Assembly: GCF_030388325.1 (NCBI RefSeq)
Contig: NZ_CP103794.1
Span: 4,464,001-4,528,000 of the forward strand
Reading direction: 5' to 3'
Source of the DNA: Flavobacterium johnsoniae
GTDB lineage: Bacteria > Bacteroidota > Bacteroidia > Flavobacteriales > Flavobacteriaceae
DNA length: 64,000 nucleotides
Part shown: positions 63,008-64,000 of the stretch, piece by piece
How the letters are laid out: the number at the start of each line of letters is the position of its first letter
How positions within the stretch are numbered: position 1 is the stretch's first letter
Program-made: the position numbers and the translations under genes
Notes under the pieces: model-generated
Seen by the model: the letters and a program-made list of their open reading frames with translations, nothing else
What the model was told of the DNA's origin: nothing
The model's database searches: none

Positions 63008-64000
63008 ATATCTTGTAAAATTTCTTTATAAATGGTTTCGATCGAATTGACGAAACCTTGAGCAGAAAACTCTTTTGAGCGCAAAATTGATTTTGATACA
63101 GCATCTTTACGTTCTTCTGGACTAAACTGAATTATTCTTTCTAATTCTTTAGCAGCAATCAATTTCCACTCTAATAATTTTTCTGAATCACTAGGTTTTT
63201 TTGGAATATAAAAACCTGCATCTGATGCAACTTCTTTCATCGGATCTTCATTTGTTGTAATAACCAAAGTGCCAGAAGCCATTGCTTCTACGATTGGCCA
63301 TCCAAAACCTTCATATAAAGAAGGAAAAAGCATTACAGAAGCACCTTGATAAAACTGTTGCAATTGTACATCGTCAATATTATTTATAAAATAAATTGAT
63401 TCTGAAGCGATCGAATTTTCCTTAAAAGCAATCATCTCTTCAGTCGGATTTTCTCCAGCCAAAATCAAGGGCAATTCTATTTTAAAATCGTTAGCCCATT
63501 GATCGTAAATTTGTAAAACTCCTAATTTGTTTTTATAAAAAGCATTACCGCCAACATGCAAAACATATCCTTTAGATAAATCGATGTTATGTTTTTGGGA
63601 CAATTTTTCTCTAATAAATGAACAATCTTTTGCGGGTTCAAAATTCTGATTCATACCGTTGTAGACTACTTTAGAAACTACGGGTTTTCTGTTTAATAAA
63701 GAATGCAGATCAATTTGAGTTTTTTTAGAAATCGATATAAAATTTTTCGCTTTACTATAACCTAAAAAAATAAACTTTTGGTAATACTTTCCGCTTAATC
63801 CTGTTTTATTTTCTTGCAATAAACCAAAAGCCGATTGTTGGGCTAAAAAGTCATGGCAATGCACTACATGAAATCTTTTTTTTACTAATGGAACCCAAGG
63901 ACCTAGCGCATTATCAGAAAAAACAAAAAGTGTTTCTTTATTATAATTAAGTAATCTGAATTTTACTTGGATTGGAAAAACAATATACTGATCCAGATAA
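63004..64000 (-). CDS. Family 4 glycosyltransferase (5' end beyond the window)
   Basis: The frame is open from the right window edge to the stop at 63004, about 332 codons, and includes VFSDNALGPWVPLVKKRFHV and VVHCHDF before the first internal start codon at 63864, so the true start lies outside. The C-terminal half has LHVGGNAFYKNKLGVLQIYDQ, and FPSLYEGFGWPIVEAMASGT with the E-x7-E donor motif. It is the most upstream gene seen of the polysaccharide locus, and it overlaps the next by 4 bp. Confidence 0.9.
   Translation of the reverse strand, partial: YLDQYIVFPIQVKFRLLNYNKETLFVFSDNALGPWVPLVKKRFHVVHCHDFLAQQSAFGLLQENKTGLSGKYYQKFIFLGYSKAKNFISISKKTQIDLHSLLNRKPVVSKVVYNGMNQNFEPAKDCSFIREKLSQKHNIDLSKGYVLHVGGNAFYKNKLGVLQIYDQWANDFKIELPLILAGENPTEEMIAFKENSIASESIYFINNIDDVQLQQFYQGASVMLFPSLYEGFGWPIVEAMASGTLVITTNEDPMKEVASDAGFYIPKKPSDSEKLLEWKLIAAKELERIIQFSPEERKDAVSKSILRSKEFSAQGFVNSIETIYKEILQDI

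Overview
The window is chromosomal DNA from a member of the Bacteroidota, most likely a Flavobacterium. The signs are low G+C coding DNA, a SusC/RagA TonB-dependent receptor, promoter boxes of the TAnnTTTG type, the bacillithiol enzyme BshA, many short secreted or lipoprotein genes, and intergenic repeats of a flavobacterial kind. Both ends are cut inside genes: a susC-like gene on the left (reading out to the left) and a glycosyltransferase on the right (its 5' end lies beyond the window). No tRNA, rRNA, transposase, integrase or CRISPR array was seen. One stable RNA gene, the small SRP RNA, is present with a clear promoter and terminator.

Layout. 1-5.3 kb: susC-like receptor, divergent LytS-type histidine kinase and LytTR response regulator, then a FucP-type sugar permease. 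A shared 9-13 bp motif in front of both the receptor and the permease suggests one regulon. 5.3-8.1 kb: transaldolase-like gene, small membrane protein, SDR oxidoreductase and SRP RNA, mostly on the minus strand. 8.1-16.2 kb: glutaminyl-peptide cyclotransferase lipoprotein, histidine degradation genes hutI and hutG separated by an antisense coiled-coil gene, a DEAD-box helicase and a TPR hybrid sensor kinase. 16.3-22 kb: dicarboxylate/glutamate symporter, chorismate synthase, LpxH-like phosphoesterase, small envelope proteins and bshA. 22-30.2 kb: a gap filled with repeat elements, then a pair of iron-sulfur redox proteins, an MCE lipid-transport protein, an N-acetylmuramoyl-L-alanine amidase and divergent lptD. 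30.2-38.9 kb: ridA, mgsA, a BadF-type kinase, gapA, pfkA and a 1507-codon TamB-like gene. 39-42.2 kb: RNA-modification genes (tsaD, rsmE, a TrmH-family methyltransferase) with a DUF4159 protein. 42.4-51.6 kb: accessory and envelope genes, including an M43 metalloprotease lipoprotein, AI-2E exporter, VanX-type dipeptidase, a possible Ivy-like lysozyme inhibitor, fatty acid desaturase, a small HTH module and phospholipase A. 52.2-64 kb: a minus-strand exopolysaccharide/capsule locus with a polyprenyl glycosylphosphotransferase, VanZ-like protein, Wzc-type tyrosine kinase, Wza-type export lipoprotein, UDP-glucuronate decarboxylase, acetyltransferase and five glycosyltransferases. No Wzx or Wzy is in view and they probably lie to the right.

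The most unusual content is outside the genes. Two long inverted-repeat elements (22.3 kb and 40.9 kb) share loop sequence and show compensatory changes in their 27-bp arms. Two related REP-like units lie at 6.6 and 22.1 kb. Two 43-bp units sit next to the stop codons of minus-strand genes at 5.3 and 23.0 kb. A 7-bp satellite lies at 47.8 kb, and a near-symmetrical 52-nt hairpin lies in the 614-bp gap that ends the polysaccharide locus.
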